This document shows, one piece after another, positions 44,557 through 54,690 of a DNA stretch of 64,000 bases. The stretch is from assembly GCF_003261175.1 (NCBI RefSeq), contig NZ_QLNP01000074.1:141314-205313 (forward strand), read 5' to 3'. The position numbers and the translations under genes are program-made. The notes under the pieces were generated by a model. The model made no database searches. It saw nothing but the letters and a program-made list of their open reading frames with translations, and was not told the DNA's origin. Origin of the DNA: Arthrobacter globiformis. Lineage in GTDB: Bacteria > Actinomycetota > Actinomycetes > Actinomycetales > Micrococcaceae. Positions within the stretch are counted from its first letter, which is position 1. Every line of letters begins with the position of its first letter.

Positions 44557-44785
44557 AACCCTGGTAAACGAGTGCGGAAGCCTACCGAGAATTGCAGTTC
44601 GACCGCTTCATGGCCCGGCCCCCGTGTGCAAGCCCCTCGCCAGACTTTGGCGTTGAAGGTCCCGTGTCGCGAGTGATTAGGGCTGAAAACATTGTGGGTG
44701 CCGTCTGGGGAAGGCTTCAGCACGGGTGCCGGGCCAGGAAGGGCGGGTGGAGGCGGCGCCTCCCACCCACCATTGGACTTCCGGT

Positions 44786-45820
44786 TCAGGGGCGCACAAG
44801 AACCTTCAGTGCTTTGCGGGCGTCCATCAGGCGGTATCCTTCCGCGATGTCGTCGAGCGGAAGCTCCGTGTCGAAAACGCGACCTGGATTGATCGTGCCA
44901 TCAAGGACTTGGGGTATGGCGGATTCCAAGTAGGCGCGGACGGTTGCCGGGCCACCGGTAAGAGTTGCGTTCTTGCCGAAGAGCGACGTGAACCCTACGG
45001 GAGCGTTTTCGTATTGCGGAACACCAACGCGTGAGATGACGCCACCGGGTCGGAGGATGCCGTACGCCTGCTCGTAGGCCGCCATATAACCGACGGCTTC
45101 GAGCACGATGTGGGAGCCCTCCCCATTTGTAATGTCCATGACTTTCCTGATGCCTTCGTCACCGCGCTCGGCGACGACGTGGGTGGCACCAAATTCCCTG
45201 CCAAGGTCGGTACGGGCAGTGTGGCGGCCCATAAGGATGATCGTCTCGGCCCCCATCTGCTTCGAGGCCAGCACGGCCGAGAGGCCTACCGCCCCATCGC
45301 CGATTACGGTCACAGTCTTGCCCGGTCCCACCCGGCCCTGCAATGCGGCGTGGTACCCGGTGAGGTAGACGTCCGAAAGGGTGAGTAGCGATGGCATTAG
45401 GGACTCGTCAGTGCCGGCGGGGATGACGACGGCGGTCCCGTCAGCCTGCGGAACGCGCAGCTTCTCGGCTTGCGTCGCGGAGGCCGCCCCGTCGAAAAAA
45501 CCGCCGTGGATGCAGGAAGTCGTAATGCCGTCACGGCAAAACGAACATGTGCCGTCTGACCAGGCAAACGGAACGATGACCGTGTCACCGAGGCTGAGCG
45601 TAGTGACCTGATCACCGATCTGCTCGACCACCCCGATGGCTTCGTGGCCCATACGGCGGCCCTCAGGGGTTGCCTCGAGGCCATGGTAGGGATGAAGGTC
45701 AGACCCGCAAACACACGCGTAGGTCACACGGACAAGGGCATCGGTCGGTTCCTGAATGACTGGGTCCGGCACCTCCTCGACACGAACGTCGCCGGACTTA
45801 TACATGAGTGTCGCTTTCAT
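44786..45820 (-). CDS. zinc-dependent alcohol dehydrogenase
   Basis: This 344-residue MDR enzyme has catalytic-zinc residues Cys38 (VCGSDLHPY) and His59-Glu60 (GHEAIG). The structural-zinc lobe has GTCSFCRDG and a later Cys at about 103. It differs from the other two ADHs here in lacking the first of the four usual structural cysteines. Cofactor loop GDGAVGLSA. It is likely an S-(hydroxymethyl)- or general alcohol dehydrogenase; downstream is a decayed region. Confidence 0.88.
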   Translation of the reverse strand: MKATLMYKSGDVRVEEVPDPVIQEPTDALVRVTYACVCGSDLHPYHGLEATPEGRRMGHEAIGVVEQIGDQVTTLSLGDTVIVPFAWSDGTCSFCRDGITTSCIHGGFFDGAASATQAEKLRVPQADGTAVVIPAGTDESLMPSLLTLSDVYLTGYHAALQGRVGPGKTVTVIGDGAVGLSAVLASKQMGAETIILMGRHTARTDLGREFGATHVVAERGDEGIRKVMDITNGEGSHIVLEAVGYMAAYEQAYGILRPGGVISRVGVPQYENAPVGFTSLFGKNATLTGGPATVRAYLESAIPQVLDGTINPGRVFDTELPLDDIAEGYRLMDARKALKVLVRP

Positions 45821-45883
45821 GGCTTTGCCTTTCTTCAGCGGAGCTGCAATTTCGGTTGGTTTAGGTCCGGTTGATAGCGGATC

Positions 45884-47086
45884 TCAAGTTGCCTTTGCCT
45901 CGGCTCTAACCGCTGCCTCGTCGTGCCTTTGCTTTTCGCCCGTGGCGTTTCTTCGATCGAGGACTAAGAGGATGGTCAGCGGAAACAGTAGGAGAAAGGC
46001 GAAAACAGCTCCTACGACCGGGATCGCGATGGTACCGACGCCGTCAATCGCTCGCGCCGTGACCCAGCTGCCGAGAGCTGTTCCGATGTTGAAGAACGAA
46101 GTCGCAAGGGAGGTGGCAAGGGTAGGCGCGTGGCGGGCATATCGCACGGCCAGTGCCATGAGTACAGGGTTTGTGCCCATGCCGAAAAGTCCCGCCAGAG
46201 CAAGCAGCACGGTAGCGGGAATAGCGAACACGGACAGCAAACACAGTGCACCCAGCGCTGCAAGAACAGCTGTGCCACCAGTGAGCGCGGTGGCGAATGG
46301 GGCCCTGTCACCGAAACGCCCGCTACTGAACGAACCTAGCAGCGCGCCCAAACCGAAGATCACGAGGCTAACGGGAAGAAGCTGGTCCGGGATGCCGGCT
46401 CTTTCAGTCAAGAGCGGGGCTATGAAGGCGTAAGTGGACAATACCGACGCATTTATCAGGACGCACGCCAGTAAGACAAGCCAGAGCTTCGTCGTCACGA
46501 GGAGGGCTATTTGCTTGCGTACGCTTGTTATAGGCCCAGCGGGCATGCTACCTGGTAAGCAGCGAGCGATGGCCGCTGCTGTCACCACGGCTAGCACGGC
46601 GAGAGCCCAAAACGGCCCGCGCCAACCCGCGACTTGTCCCGCGAAGGAGCCGATGGGAACTCCGATGACCGTTGCCAGTATGCCGCCGCTAATGACGTAG
46701 CCTATGGCGCGAGCAGCCGCCCCGGGTCCGGCCACACGGGCCGCGACTGCTGCCCCGATGGACCAGAAAGCCCCTGTTGCAAGGGCTGTAAGGAAGCGGG
46801 CCACGAGGATGACAGGAAGATCCGTACTGAGTGCAACCGTGATATGTCCAGTGGCGAATACAGCTAAGGCAACAACAAGAGTGGTCCGCGGCGGAACCTT
46901 CAAGGAAGCCAACGCGACGACCGGGGTACCGATCATCCCAACGGCGAAGGCTGTGACGAGGAGTCCAGCACCAGTAATTCCGGCGGAAAGATCTCTGGCG
47001 ATCTCCGGCAGCAGGCCGACAACTACGAATTCCGACGTTCCCATCAAGAACGTACCCAAAGCGAGCACTGTAACGAGGAACGGCAT
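45884..47086 (-). CDS. MFS transporter, DHA1/AraJ-like exporter
   Basis: This 400-residue, twelve-helix protein has the N-terminal FLMGTSEFVVVGLLPEIA signature of sugar-efflux/AraJ-like exporters and motif A near VPPRTTLVV. ATG 47086 is the family start; upstream codons are not conserved. It may export drugs or metabolites. Confidence 0.87.
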   Translation of the reverse strand: MPFLVTVLALGTFLMGTSEFVVVGLLPEIARDLSAGITGAGLLVTAFAVGMIGTPVVALASLKVPPRTTLVVALAVFATGHITVALSTDLPVILVARFLTALATGAFWSIGAAVAARVAGPGAAARAIGYVISGGILATVIGVPIGSFAGQVAGWRGPFWALAVLAVVTAAAIARCLPGSMPAGPITSVRKQIALLVTTKLWLVLLACVLINASVLSTYAFIAPLLTERAGIPDQLLPVSLVIFGLGALLGSFSSGRFGDRAPFATALTGGTAVLAALGALCLLSVFAIPATVLLALAGLFGMGTNPVLMALAVRYARHAPTLATSLATSFFNIGTALGSWVTARAIDGVGTIAIPVVGAVFAFLLLFPLTILLVLDRRNATGEKQRHDEAAVRAEAKAT

Positions 47087-47331
47087 ACGCTTCCGCTTAA
47101 TCGAAAGGAATGAGTAAAGGGACACAGGGCTGCCTATCTCAAAGGTTCGGAGCCAGCTCCAAAACATCACCGCTGGCAGTTGGAAAGGCCCACAGTAAGC
47201 AAGGCGGCATTACCAGCTGGTCGCCTTCTGCGGGCAGCCAAGGGGCAGTTCGGAGAAGTGCTGGGCAGCGCGGCACGCGCAACCGGAAATGAACCAAGCG
47301 AAAGACCCGAACCGACCAGGCCGTGCTCTTG

Positions 47332-47757
47332 CTAGTCGGTGTCGTAGGTGTTTGCGATATAAACATCACATGGCGCATTGTGCGCAACGCTATTCGCTAC
47401 GCTTCCGAGCACGCGTCCAATTCCATGCATTCTTCGGTTCCCCACCACAATTATGCGAGCGTCCATGCGGGCGGCTTCCTTCAACAGCGCATCCGCCGGC
47501 CTTCCGCGGGCGGCGGAGTAGGTTATGTTCGTGTACCCCAGGGATTCAGCCTCTGAGCGGGCTATGTTTTCAGCTACCTCCGCTTCAGGGACGATTACAG
47601 GGTGCTGACCATCCCCATAGACTGCAGCGCGGTCGCTATCGAAAGCCGTCACGACATGGAGACCTGCATTTAGCGCGGCAGCCAGGTCTCTTGCCGCCGC
47701 GGCCGCCTTTTGAGCGGTTCCACTGCCGTCAACCCCCACTACGATGATGTCCCTCAC
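47332..47757 (-). CDS. universal stress protein (UspA family)
   Basis: This 141-residue protein begins IIVVGVDGS and carries the ATP-binding pattern G-x2-G-x9-GS-type near VVGNRRMHGIGRVLGSVANS. It is cytoplasmic; such proteins respond to starvation or stress. A 7-7-7 palindrome lies upstream of it and of the divergent MFS gene. Confidence 0.9.
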   Translation of the reverse strand: MRDIIVVGVDGSGTAQKAAAAARDLAAALNAGLHVVTAFDSDRAAVYGDGQHPVIVPEAEVAENIARSEAESLGYTNITYSAARGRPADALLKEAARMDARIIVVGNRRMHGIGRVLGSVANSVAHNAPCDVYIANTYDTD

Positions 47758-47844
47758 AGTTGCTCCTCCACTTGGTTAGCCGGCAGAAACGGTAATACGG
47801 TCGACCCGTGCATGATAGGCACGGAATCCGCCGACGGCTTAATG

Positions 47845-47865
47845 ATATCCCATATATCGGGATAT
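47845..47865 (+). promoter_or_regulatory. 7-7-7 palindrome site (ATATCCC-N7-GGGATAT)
   Basis: A perfect inverted pair ATATCCC/GGGATAT with seven bases between, 90 bases before the plus-strand MFS gene and 88 before the usp gene on the minus strand. It is the cleanest of the five related sites. Confidence 0.65.
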
Positions 47866-47954
47866 AGTAAACTCAAAGAGATGCAAGGAGCAGCGGACGT
47901 CCGTACGCCTTCCACAAAGTCTGCGCGCTGAGATTAAGCCACGGAGGACGAGAA

Positions 47955-49157
47955 ATGCAGAGCCGGCCAGCTTTCCACGTGTGGCTTTGGATGCTCATCG
48001 CGTCGGCCGTCCTTTGCCAAATCGCATCGAATTTCGCGCGCCCGTTGATCTCGTACAAAGTCCTCGCCCTGGGCGGCGACTCCATTGCCATTGGCCTGAT
48101 CTCAGCCTCCTATGCATTCATCCCTCTGACCACGGCTCTATGGCTGGGCAGAATCTCGGACAGGCGCAACTCACTCCGGGGATTAGTGGCGACGGGTACT
48201 GCCCTCTTGGCGGCCGCCCCCATCGTCCTTTCGCACTCTCCGTCCCTTTTCATAGTCGGCGTCGGCAGCACCATACTTGGTATGGGTCAGCTGTGTTTCA
48301 CTATTGCCGGTCAATCGGCCATCGCACGTTTTGTACGTCCCAAAAGCATGGACTCTGCCTTCGGCTGGTTCACTGCCGCTTTCTCCGCAGGCCAGATGGT
48401 CGGCCCTCTGCTGGCCGGTCTCGCGATGGGACCGGCGGGGCAAGTTTCCCCGGAAGCACGGCTCCAAAACGCCGATTCCGGCCTTCTTCTTGCCGGCGCT
48501 ATCTCCCTGCTCGCTGTTCCGATCGCATTCGGATCCTCCGCGAAGAAGGACGGGGCACCGGAGGATAACGGCATTTCTCCCCCGCTCCCCGAGAGCATCA
48601 CATCCTTACTTCGCTATCCCGCAGTGGGAACAAACATCATCGCAAGCCTTGCCCTTCTCACCACCACCGATATTTTGGTAGCGTTCCTCCCTCTCGTGGC
48701 AGAAGAAAAAGCAGTCCCGCCGATCATCGTAGGCCTCCTGCTGGCCACAAGAGCAGCAGCATCCATCGGCTCGCGGTTGCTCCTTCCCGTCCTGCTCGCG
48801 CGGTCGAGCCGCCCTGGCCTAGTCCTCATGAGTCTTGCGGGAACCGCCGCCACCCTGTCATTGCTGCCGTGGGTAATCCAGCTTCCGTGGATTGCGGCAG
48901 CCTTGCTGGCCGTAGGGGGGTTCTTTCTGGGCATAGGCCAGCCGATTACGATGACCCTCGTTACCCAAGCCGTTCCGGCTGCCTCAAAGGGAGCCGTGCT
49001 TGCCGTTCGACTACTCGGTAACCGAGTTGGTCAAGTGGGCCTGCCCGCCGCGGCAGGACTGCTGGCTGCTCCAATAGGTCCCAGCGGAGCCCTTTGGATG
49101 TCATGCCTGGTGCTTGCCGCAGCCTGTCTGCGTTCGTCAAAAATTACCGGGAACTAA
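47955..49157 (+). CDS. MFS transporter
   Basis: This 400-residue protein has about twelve membrane segments, with motif A at WLGRISDRRNSLRG. GGAGG lies before ATG 47955. The substrate is unknown. It stands next to a 7-7-7 palindrome and opposite the ALDH gene at 49374. Confidence 0.85.
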   Translation: MQSRPAFHVWLWMLIASAVLCQIASNFARPLISYKVLALGGDSIAIGLISASYAFIPLTTALWLGRISDRRNSLRGLVATGTALLAAAPIVLSHSPSLFIVGVGSTILGMGQLCFTIAGQSAIARFVRPKSMDSAFGWFTAAFSAGQMVGPLLAGLAMGPAGQVSPEARLQNADSGLLLAGAISLLAVPIAFGSSAKKDGAPEDNGISPPLPESITSLLRYPAVGTNIIASLALLTTTDILVAFLPLVAEEKAVPPIIVGLLLATRAAASIGSRLLLPVLLARSSRPGLVLMSLAGTAATLSLLPWVIQLPWIAAALLAVGGFFLGIGQPITMTLVTQAVPAASKGAVLAVRLLGNRVGQVGLPAAAGLLAAPIGPSGALWMSCLVLAAACLRSSKITGN

Positions 49158-49373
49158 GCGGCAGCCGTCGATAGCAGCCACAGTTCCACGCGGAAGGGTA
49201 GCCAAAAATGCCCAGACAAGTGGGACGTCAGTGGCAAAGCCGAGAACCTGGTCAGACCGAAACTGGTGCGACTCCACCGCCCCATGACGGCGGCCATGAG
49301 TAGATTAGGGGCAGCGCTCCGGGCCTTGGGAGATTCCCAGGGCGGGGGGTAGAGGTCTCTTCAGCCCGTCAAG

Positions 49374-50891
49374 CTAATTGGTGGTGTAGGGGAGTTCCCG
49401 TTCCGTGGTGAGGTCCCAGACGATGGCTTTGCGGCGGGTGTACATGGCTACGGAGTCGAAGCCGTTTTCTTTGCCGAAGCCGCTTTGTTTCATGCCGCCG
49501 AAGGGGACGGTGGGGTGGAAGGATCGGTAGGTATTGATCCATACCGTTCCGGCGACCAATTCTTTGGAGAGGTGTTGGATGGTGCGTGCGTCGTTGCCCC
49601 AGATTTGGGCGCTGAGCCCAAATTCTGAAGCGTTGGCGCGGGCAATGACTTCATCGGTGTCGGTGTAGGACAGCACGCTCGCCATCGGGCCGAAGGCCTC
49701 ATTACGCGCGGCCGGGTTCTCGTCGGTGACTTCTGCCAGCACGGTGGGCTGGTAGAACGCCCCTTCCGCGAGGTCGCCGTCCTCTGCCGAGCCGCCGCCG
49801 GCCAAGGCCACCGCACCGGCATCGACGGCGCTTTTGACCAGGGCATCGACCCGCGCCCGGTGCTGACGGTTAATGAGTGTGCCCATCTGGGATGATGTCC
49901 GTGTCGGCAGCCCGACACGGACCGTTTTTGCCTTGTGCCCGAGGCGTTCGCTGACCTCCGCGTACATTGAGGCTGGAACGAAGATCCGGGATCCAGTCAC
50001 GCAGCTCTGGCCGCTCTTGGCAAAGTTTGAATGCAGCAGCGAGGGGATGGCAATGTCCAGATCGGCATCCGGCAGCAGGATCGCCGGGCTCTTCCCGCCC
50101 AGTTCCAGGAACGTCGGCACAATGTTGGTCGCGGACTGGTGAATGATTGCCCGTCCCGAACCCGGCCCCCCGGTGAACGCGATCATCCCGATATCCGGGT
50201 GCTCGGTCAGCAGGGGCCCGACCTTGTCGCCGCGGCCTGTCACCACGTTGACCACACCGGCGGGAAGGCCGGCCTCAAGGGCGAGCTCGACCATGCGGTA
50301 GTTCAGGAGCGGGGCGACTTCGGGGGCCTTGATGACGATGCAGTTGCCGGCGACGAGGGCAGGCCCTGCTTTCAGGGCGACGAAGTTCGCATTGCCGTTG
50401 TAGGGGCTGACGCCGGCGACGACTCCGAAGGGCTCGTCGAGTCCATAGGAGAGCCGGTCGGGCAGCTGCGCGAATGTACGACCTTCAATCTTGTCAGCCA
50501 GGCCCGCATAGTAGCGAAGCACCCTGGCGCTGTTATCGATGTCCGCCATCGCCTCACGGCGCAGATGGCCCACGTCAGAGACCTCGAGATCGGCCAGTTC
50601 CTCGCGGTGCCCGCTGATTGCATCCGCCCAGGCGGCAAGCATCCTGGCCCGCACCTCCGGCGCTGTCCGCCGCCACACCTTCTCGTACACAGCCTTCGCA
50701 CCCGCGACCACCGCATCAATGTCAGCCGCACCAGCCTCATACAGCGTCCCGATCACCTGACCCGTAGCAGGGTTGCGGATCTCCATCTCATACCCGCCCG
50801 CAGGAACCGTCACGCCCTGTGCAGAGATAAGGCCAGCACGATGGTCATCTTTGCCGGAGGCTACAAGCCCTGCTGACATCTTCGTCTTCAT
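49374..50891 (-). CDS. aldehyde dehydrogenase
   Basis: This 505-residue ALDH has catalytic residues Asn165 (SPYNGN), Glu263 (FLELGGKS) and Cys297 (SGQSCVTG). The N-terminal 20 residues are longer than usual. GGAG lies ten bases before ATG 50891. It is possibly of the benzaldehyde/medium-chain type; the 7-7-7 palindrome at 51095 lies 204 bases upstream. Confidence 0.92.
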   Translation of the reverse strand: MKTKMSAGLVASGKDDHRAGLISAQGVTVPAGGYEMEIRNPATGQVIGTLYEAGAADIDAVVAGAKAVYEKVWRRTAPEVRARMLAAWADAISGHREELADLEVSDVGHLRREAMADIDNSARVLRYYAGLADKIEGRTFAQLPDRLSYGLDEPFGVVAGVSPYNGNANFVALKAGPALVAGNCIVIKAPEVAPLLNYRMVELALEAGLPAGVVNVVTGRGDKVGPLLTEHPDIGMIAFTGGPGSGRAIIHQSATNIVPTFLELGGKSPAILLPDADLDIAIPSLLHSNFAKSGQSCVTGSRIFVPASMYAEVSERLGHKAKTVRVGLPTRTSSQMGTLINRQHRARVDALVKSAVDAGAVALAGGGSAEDGDLAEGAFYQPTVLAEVTDENPAARNEAFGPMASVLSYTDTDEVIARANASEFGLSAQIWGNDARTIQHLSKELVAGTVWINTYRSFHPTVPFGGMKQSGFGKENGFDSVAMYTRRKAIVWDLTTERELPYTTN

Positions 50892-51586
50892 CTTTCGCGA
50901 TCTCCCTAAAGCATGGTGAACACCGGTTGGGTCCAGAATCTGAACGCCTGATAATTGTGTCCATGGTTTGTCGCATCATCACGCGTTCAGTCCAGGTGGC
51001 CCACTGGGCTCCCGGCGGTGACGATGAGTCTGGTCCCTTTGAAATGCTGCGGCCCTAACAGTTCATATCAGTCCGCAAAGGAACAAAAATAAAGATATCC
51101 TGAATTATGGGACATGGTCAACGGCCTGCGGCAATAGAGGTCACAGTTGCGGAGTCAACCTGGTGCTCCGCTGCGAATTCACTAGAGCGGGGCCTGTAAG
51201 CGAGGGGCGACGCTCGGGCTTTTCTTCATTCTCGACATTGCACCTCTCCCGACCACCCAAAGATTGAACTAAGGGTCAAGGACGAGAATGGCTTCCTTTT
51301 TGAGGATTGCTGGAATGAAACCTTTCCGGCTCCTATCGCGTGGAGGGTCGCAGAGGAAGGGGCGGGGCGATGAGACTTGCTCCCTATCTGATAACCCCGC
51401 CAAGGCGCACCTCGCCCGGGAGCGCCTTCAGCCGCCGCGGAGCGGGGTCTGCGGGATACCCCAGGGGAGATCTCTTTACGTCCCCACCCGGCCGGAAGTG
51501 ACCGCCGGCTTCGCCCGGGCTAGCACTTCCCCAGCCATCCCAGGGAGAGGTAACGCTGGGCAGCACTGGAGATAGACCGCCGGGAA
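50892..51586. other. long divergent interval between ALDH and IclR genes
   Basis: About 700 bases. It contains the 7-7-7 palindrome at 51095 and the TATTTCACATA motif at 51587. A plus frame at 51288 (95 codons) overlaps an equally long minus frame and lacks family features, so no gene is called. Confidence 0.45.
51095..51115 (-). promoter_or_regulatory. 7-7-7 palindrome site (ATATCCT-N7-GGGACAT)
   Basis: Half-sites ATATCCT and GGGACAT, seven bases apart, upstream of the minus-strand ALDH at 50891. The central bases GAATTAT resemble those of the site at 57820 read on the minus strand (GCATTGT). Confidence 0.55.
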
Positions 51587-51600
51587 TATTTCACATATAC
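51587..51600 (+). promoter_or_regulatory. TATTTCACATAYA motif before IclR gene
   Basis: TATTTCACATATAC occurs 65 bases before the IclR start. The same 12-13 base core is repeated at 52847, before the SDR operon, the next plus-strand unit. Confidence 0.45.
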
Positions 51601-51665
51601 TCAAGCTGTTTTATATTTGAACGCTCGGTGCCGGATGTGGCAACGGCAAACCTAGGGATTCAACT

Positions 51666-52448
51666 GTGCAGACCAACTCAAGTGAGAGCAAATATAAGGC
51701 GCCGGCGTTGTCGAAGGGCCTGGATATTCTCGAACTCCTGGCGTCTGCAGACGAGGGGCTGGGGCAAGCAGAACTCGCCAAACGTCTGGGTAGAACCACG
51801 TCCGAGATCTTCCGCGTGCTAATGGTGCTGCTGGAACGAGGCTACGTGGAGTTGGATAACGGAGAGCGCTATCGTCTCGCTACCAAACTGTTCGAAGTGG
51901 CCCATCGCCACCCCATCATCAGGCGCTTGACAGCTATCGCCGGAGACGAGATGCAGAAGCTCGCCAACCGCATCAGCCAGAGCATTCACCTTTGCATCCT
52001 CAGTTCGGGAAAGCTCCTCGTGATCGCTCAAGTGGACTGCCCGGACACCAACGTCAACACTGTGCGCCTGGGTTCCCAGATACCCATCGACGATTCTGCT
52101 TCTGGACGGGTTCTCGCAGCGTTCATGGAACACGAAGAACTGAATCATCTGCTCAAACTCGCCGGCAACGAGACAAGCGCCCGGCGAGCAAGATTCCTTA
52201 ATGACCTGGCCGAAGTTCGCAAGGCCGGCTTTTGTCAGGGCAAGTCCCTCACGATCGAAGGCGTCACCAACATTTCAGCCCCAGTATTCGACTACACCGG
52301 CAAAGCTGTGGCAGCTGTCACCGCCCCTTACATCCATCGTCTCACCGGGACGGACAACATGCCCGTGGATGAAGCACGTGCACTACTCGTGGAGACCTGC
52401 AAAGAACTCTCCCGCAGGATGGGCGCCGGCGCGGCCAGGGGAAACTAA
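51666..52448 (+). CDS. IclR-family transcriptional regulator
   Basis: This 260-residue protein has an N-terminal winged HTH (AELAKRLGRTTSEIFRVLMV, about residues 33-55) and the IclR effector domain (about 80-255: VRLGSQIPIDDSASGRVL, GVTNISAPVFDYTGKAVAAV). GTG 51666 has TAGGG upstream. It likely controls the SDR-SMP30-PrpD-MFS operon that follows and perhaps itself through the repeated TATTTCACATA motif. Confidence 0.9.
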   Translation: MQTNSSESKYKAPALSKGLDILELLASADEGLGQAELAKRLGRTTSEIFRVLMVLLERGYVELDNGERYRLATKLFEVAHRHPIIRRLTAIAGDEMQKLANRISQSIHLCILSSGKLLVIAQVDCPDTNVNTVRLGSQIPIDDSASGRVLAAFMEHEELNHLLKLAGNETSARRARFLNDLAEVRKAGFCQGKSLTIEGVTNISAPVFDYTGKAVAAVTAPYIHRLTGTDNMPVDEARALLVETCKELSRRMGAGAARGN

Positions 52449-52846
52449 CGCGATTCCGCACTCTGCGGGGATTAGCGCCCCGATGAGACTTTGCACGACT
52501 TGTACTCGCCCCGGGTGGCGGCGTTAGTCGCATCAGATTCTCGCCGTTGCAGGGAACCTGCGGACATTGCACGTTTAGCGCGCTTACTGGTCATGACGCG
52601 GCTTAAGGAACACCGCCCTCCCGCAGGAGCCACCTTGCACTTGCCAAGGTAGATGCTGGCGTGCGTGGCCGAAAAAATTTTCCTCTTGAGGCGCATCACC
52701 CTCAAGCCAGTGTTGTTATAGCCGTTCGCACCCTTGCCGCACCCGCTCCTCACTGAGGACAACTCCGTTCCACCTGCGGCCGCCGTCTGTCCTTTCCCCA
52801 AGCCTTAGCAAGCCCCCTTGACGCTGGCCCCGCACATATGGAACTC
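52449..52846. other. interval between IclR gene and SDR operon
   Basis: About 400 bases without a supported gene; a 109-codon minus frame is Arg/Ser/Lys-rich and has no ribosome site. The SDR-operon promoter is expected near the end of this stretch. Confidence 0.4.
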
Positions 52847-52859
52847 TATTTCACATACA
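52847..52859 (+). promoter_or_regulatory. TATTTCACATACA motif before SDR operon
   Basis: Second copy of the motif at 51587, 74 bases before the SDR start. The position and repetition fit an IclR operator. Confidence 0.45.
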
Positions 52860-52932
52860 AAAGACCTGGTTCTATGCTGCTGCGGATGCAGGCAGCCATC
52901 GAAGGCCAGCCGGAACATAAGGAGGACTCTCG

Positions 52933-53688
52933 ATGAAGAGGTTCGAAGGGCGAAGTGTAGTAGTAACCGGTGCCGGGAGCGGAATCGGAGCAGCGAGCGT
53001 GAAGAGACTGCTCGATGAAGGGGCCACAGTAGTCGCGGTGGACGTCACCGAGGCCGGCATTAACGCAGCCAAAGCAGCTGCCTCTGACTCACAGCAGATT
53101 CATGGCGCGGTACTCGACGTTTGCGATCATGCTGCGACAGTTTCCACTCTTGCCGATCTACGAAAAAAACTTGGTGGTCTCAATGGCTTGATCAATTGCG
53201 CGGGAATTACGGGAGAGGGAAACATTGTTGATACCGATCCCGAAAAGCACCGAAAAATCATGGCAGTGAATTTGGATGGAACCATCAATATGTGCCAAGC
53301 CTTTGTGCGCGCAGTGCAGCACGACACAGGGCCACGAGCTATTGTCAATATATCTTCAGGTGCCGGCCTGCTGGGCGTGCCAAACCGGCTTTCTTATGTA
53401 GCCTCAAAATTCGGCATCTCGGGCATCACCAAGTCAATGGCACCCGAGCTGGGGCCGCTCGGAATCCGAGTCAACGCAGTGGCGCCTGGGATGACCAGGA
53501 CGCCACTGATCGAATACATGATGGAAGACCCGGCCGCCGTCGCGCGGATTAACGCCAAACACCCCATCGGCCGGATCGGAAACCCCGAGGAAATCGCGGC
53601 AGTGATCGCTTTTCTACTCACGGATGATGCAAGTTTTATGACAGGCGCTGTCGTCTCCGTGGACGGCGGCCAAACGGCCTGTCTCTGA
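52933..53688 (+). CDS. short-chain dehydrogenase/reductase
   Basis: This 251-residue classical SDR has the cofactor loop TGAGSGIG (12-19), Asp37, NCAG, and catalytic Ser142-Tyr155-Lys159. AAGGAGG lies before the ATG. It is the first gene of a four-gene plus-strand run with an SMP-30 lactonase and a PrpD-type dehydratase, which suggests oxidation of a sugar or hydroxy-acid to a lactone that is then opened and dehydrated. Confidence 0.92.
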   Translation: MKRFEGRSVVVTGAGSGIGAASVKRLLDEGATVVAVDVTEAGINAAKAAASDSQQIHGAVLDVCDHAATVSTLADLRKKLGGLNGLINCAGITGEGNIVDTDPEKHRKIMAVNLDGTINMCQAFVRAVQHDTGPRAIVNISSGAGLLGVPNRLSYVASKFGISGITKSMAPELGPLGIRVNAVAPGMTRTPLIEYMMEDPAAVARINAKHPIGRIGNPEEIAAVIAFLLTDDASFMTGAVVSVDGGQTACL

Positions 53689-53730
53689 CAGTCAGGCTGA
53701 CCGAGCTTCCCAGCAACGAGGGAGAAGTCC

Positions 53731-54633
53731 ATGGTCGAGATCCGACTTCTGGTCGATTGTAAGAACCACCTTGGTGAGGGCCCCCTGTGGGACGTCGGGG
53801 ATCAAAGGCTGTACTGGGTAGACAGTACGGCAGGTGAAATCTGGAGCTGCCGGGAAGATGGGTCGGAGAGGCTCACCTACTATGTTCCTACGTACATTGG
53901 TTCCATGGCGTTGCGCGAACGCGGCGGCGCTGTTGTCGCACTGGCGAATGGCTTCAGCTTCTATGACTTCGATACCCAGGAAGTCACCCCCATCGCCAAC
54001 CCCTTGCTCCACAACCCGGACTACCGTTTCAACGATGGCAAGGTCGACCGAGCCGGCAGGTTTTTTGCAGGGACAATGGGTTACGACTTTGATCCTCTGA
54101 ACGTGAACGTTTTGCGAAAGCCTCCCGTGCAGGGATCCCTCTACCGGCTCGATCCCGACCTCTCCGTGACGGAGATCGACACCGGCATGATCTGTTCAAA
54201 TGGCCCCTGCTGGAGTCCTGACAGCAGGACGTTCTACTTCGGAGATTCCGAGCACAAGGTTATTTGGGCCTATGACTATGATCTGGTCAACGGGAACGTA
54301 TCTAACAAACGGGTCCATTGTTCCGACCAAAATTTTGCCCGAACCGTCGATGGCGCGACCGTTGACTCCCAAGGCTTCCTGTGGAACGCGAAAGTCCTAG
54401 GTGGCCGCATCATCCGCTATGCACCTGACGGATCAATTGACCGCCAAATCACCCTTCCTGTCCGAAACGTGACGAGCGTGATGTTCGGTGGACCCGATCT
54501 GGACATCCTCTACTTCACCAGCATGGCCAAGCCCGTGCGTGGTGTGCCAAGCACACAGCCCGGAGCGGGCGGACTCTTCGCGATCTACGGACTCGGTGTC
54601 ACCGGCCTCCCTGAAACACGCTTCGCGGGATGA
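53731..54633 (+). CDS. SMP-30/gluconolactonase-family lactonase
   Basis: This 300-residue six-bladed beta-propeller has metal ligands visible at Glu16 (LGEGPLWD), Asn in YRFNDGKVDRAGRF and Asp in WSPDSRTFYFGDS. It hydrolyses an aldonolactone or similar lactone. AGGGAG precedes ATG 53731; it lies 42 bases after the SDR. Confidence 0.92.
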   Translation: MVEIRLLVDCKNHLGEGPLWDVGDQRLYWVDSTAGEIWSCREDGSERLTYYVPTYIGSMALRERGGAVVALANGFSFYDFDTQEVTPIANPLLHNPDYRFNDGKVDRAGRFFAGTMGYDFDPLNVNVLRKPPVQGSLYRLDPDLSVTEIDTGMICSNGPCWSPDSRTFYFGDSEHKVIWAYDYDLVNGNVSNKRVHCSDQNFARTVDGATVDSQGFLWNAKVLGGRIIRYAPDGSIDRQITLPVRNVTSVMFGGPDLDILYFTSMAKPVRGVPSTQPGAGGLFAIYGLGVTGLPETRFAG

Positions 54634-54690
54634 CCTTCGCCACCAATGTTCATTTCAAGCGTCAACAACCACCAGAAAGATCACCACCTC

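Noticed and set aside
50935-50960. GAACGCCTGATAATTGTG as a further dif-like border
   Set aside because: The left arm is broken by an extra base and there is no right arm.
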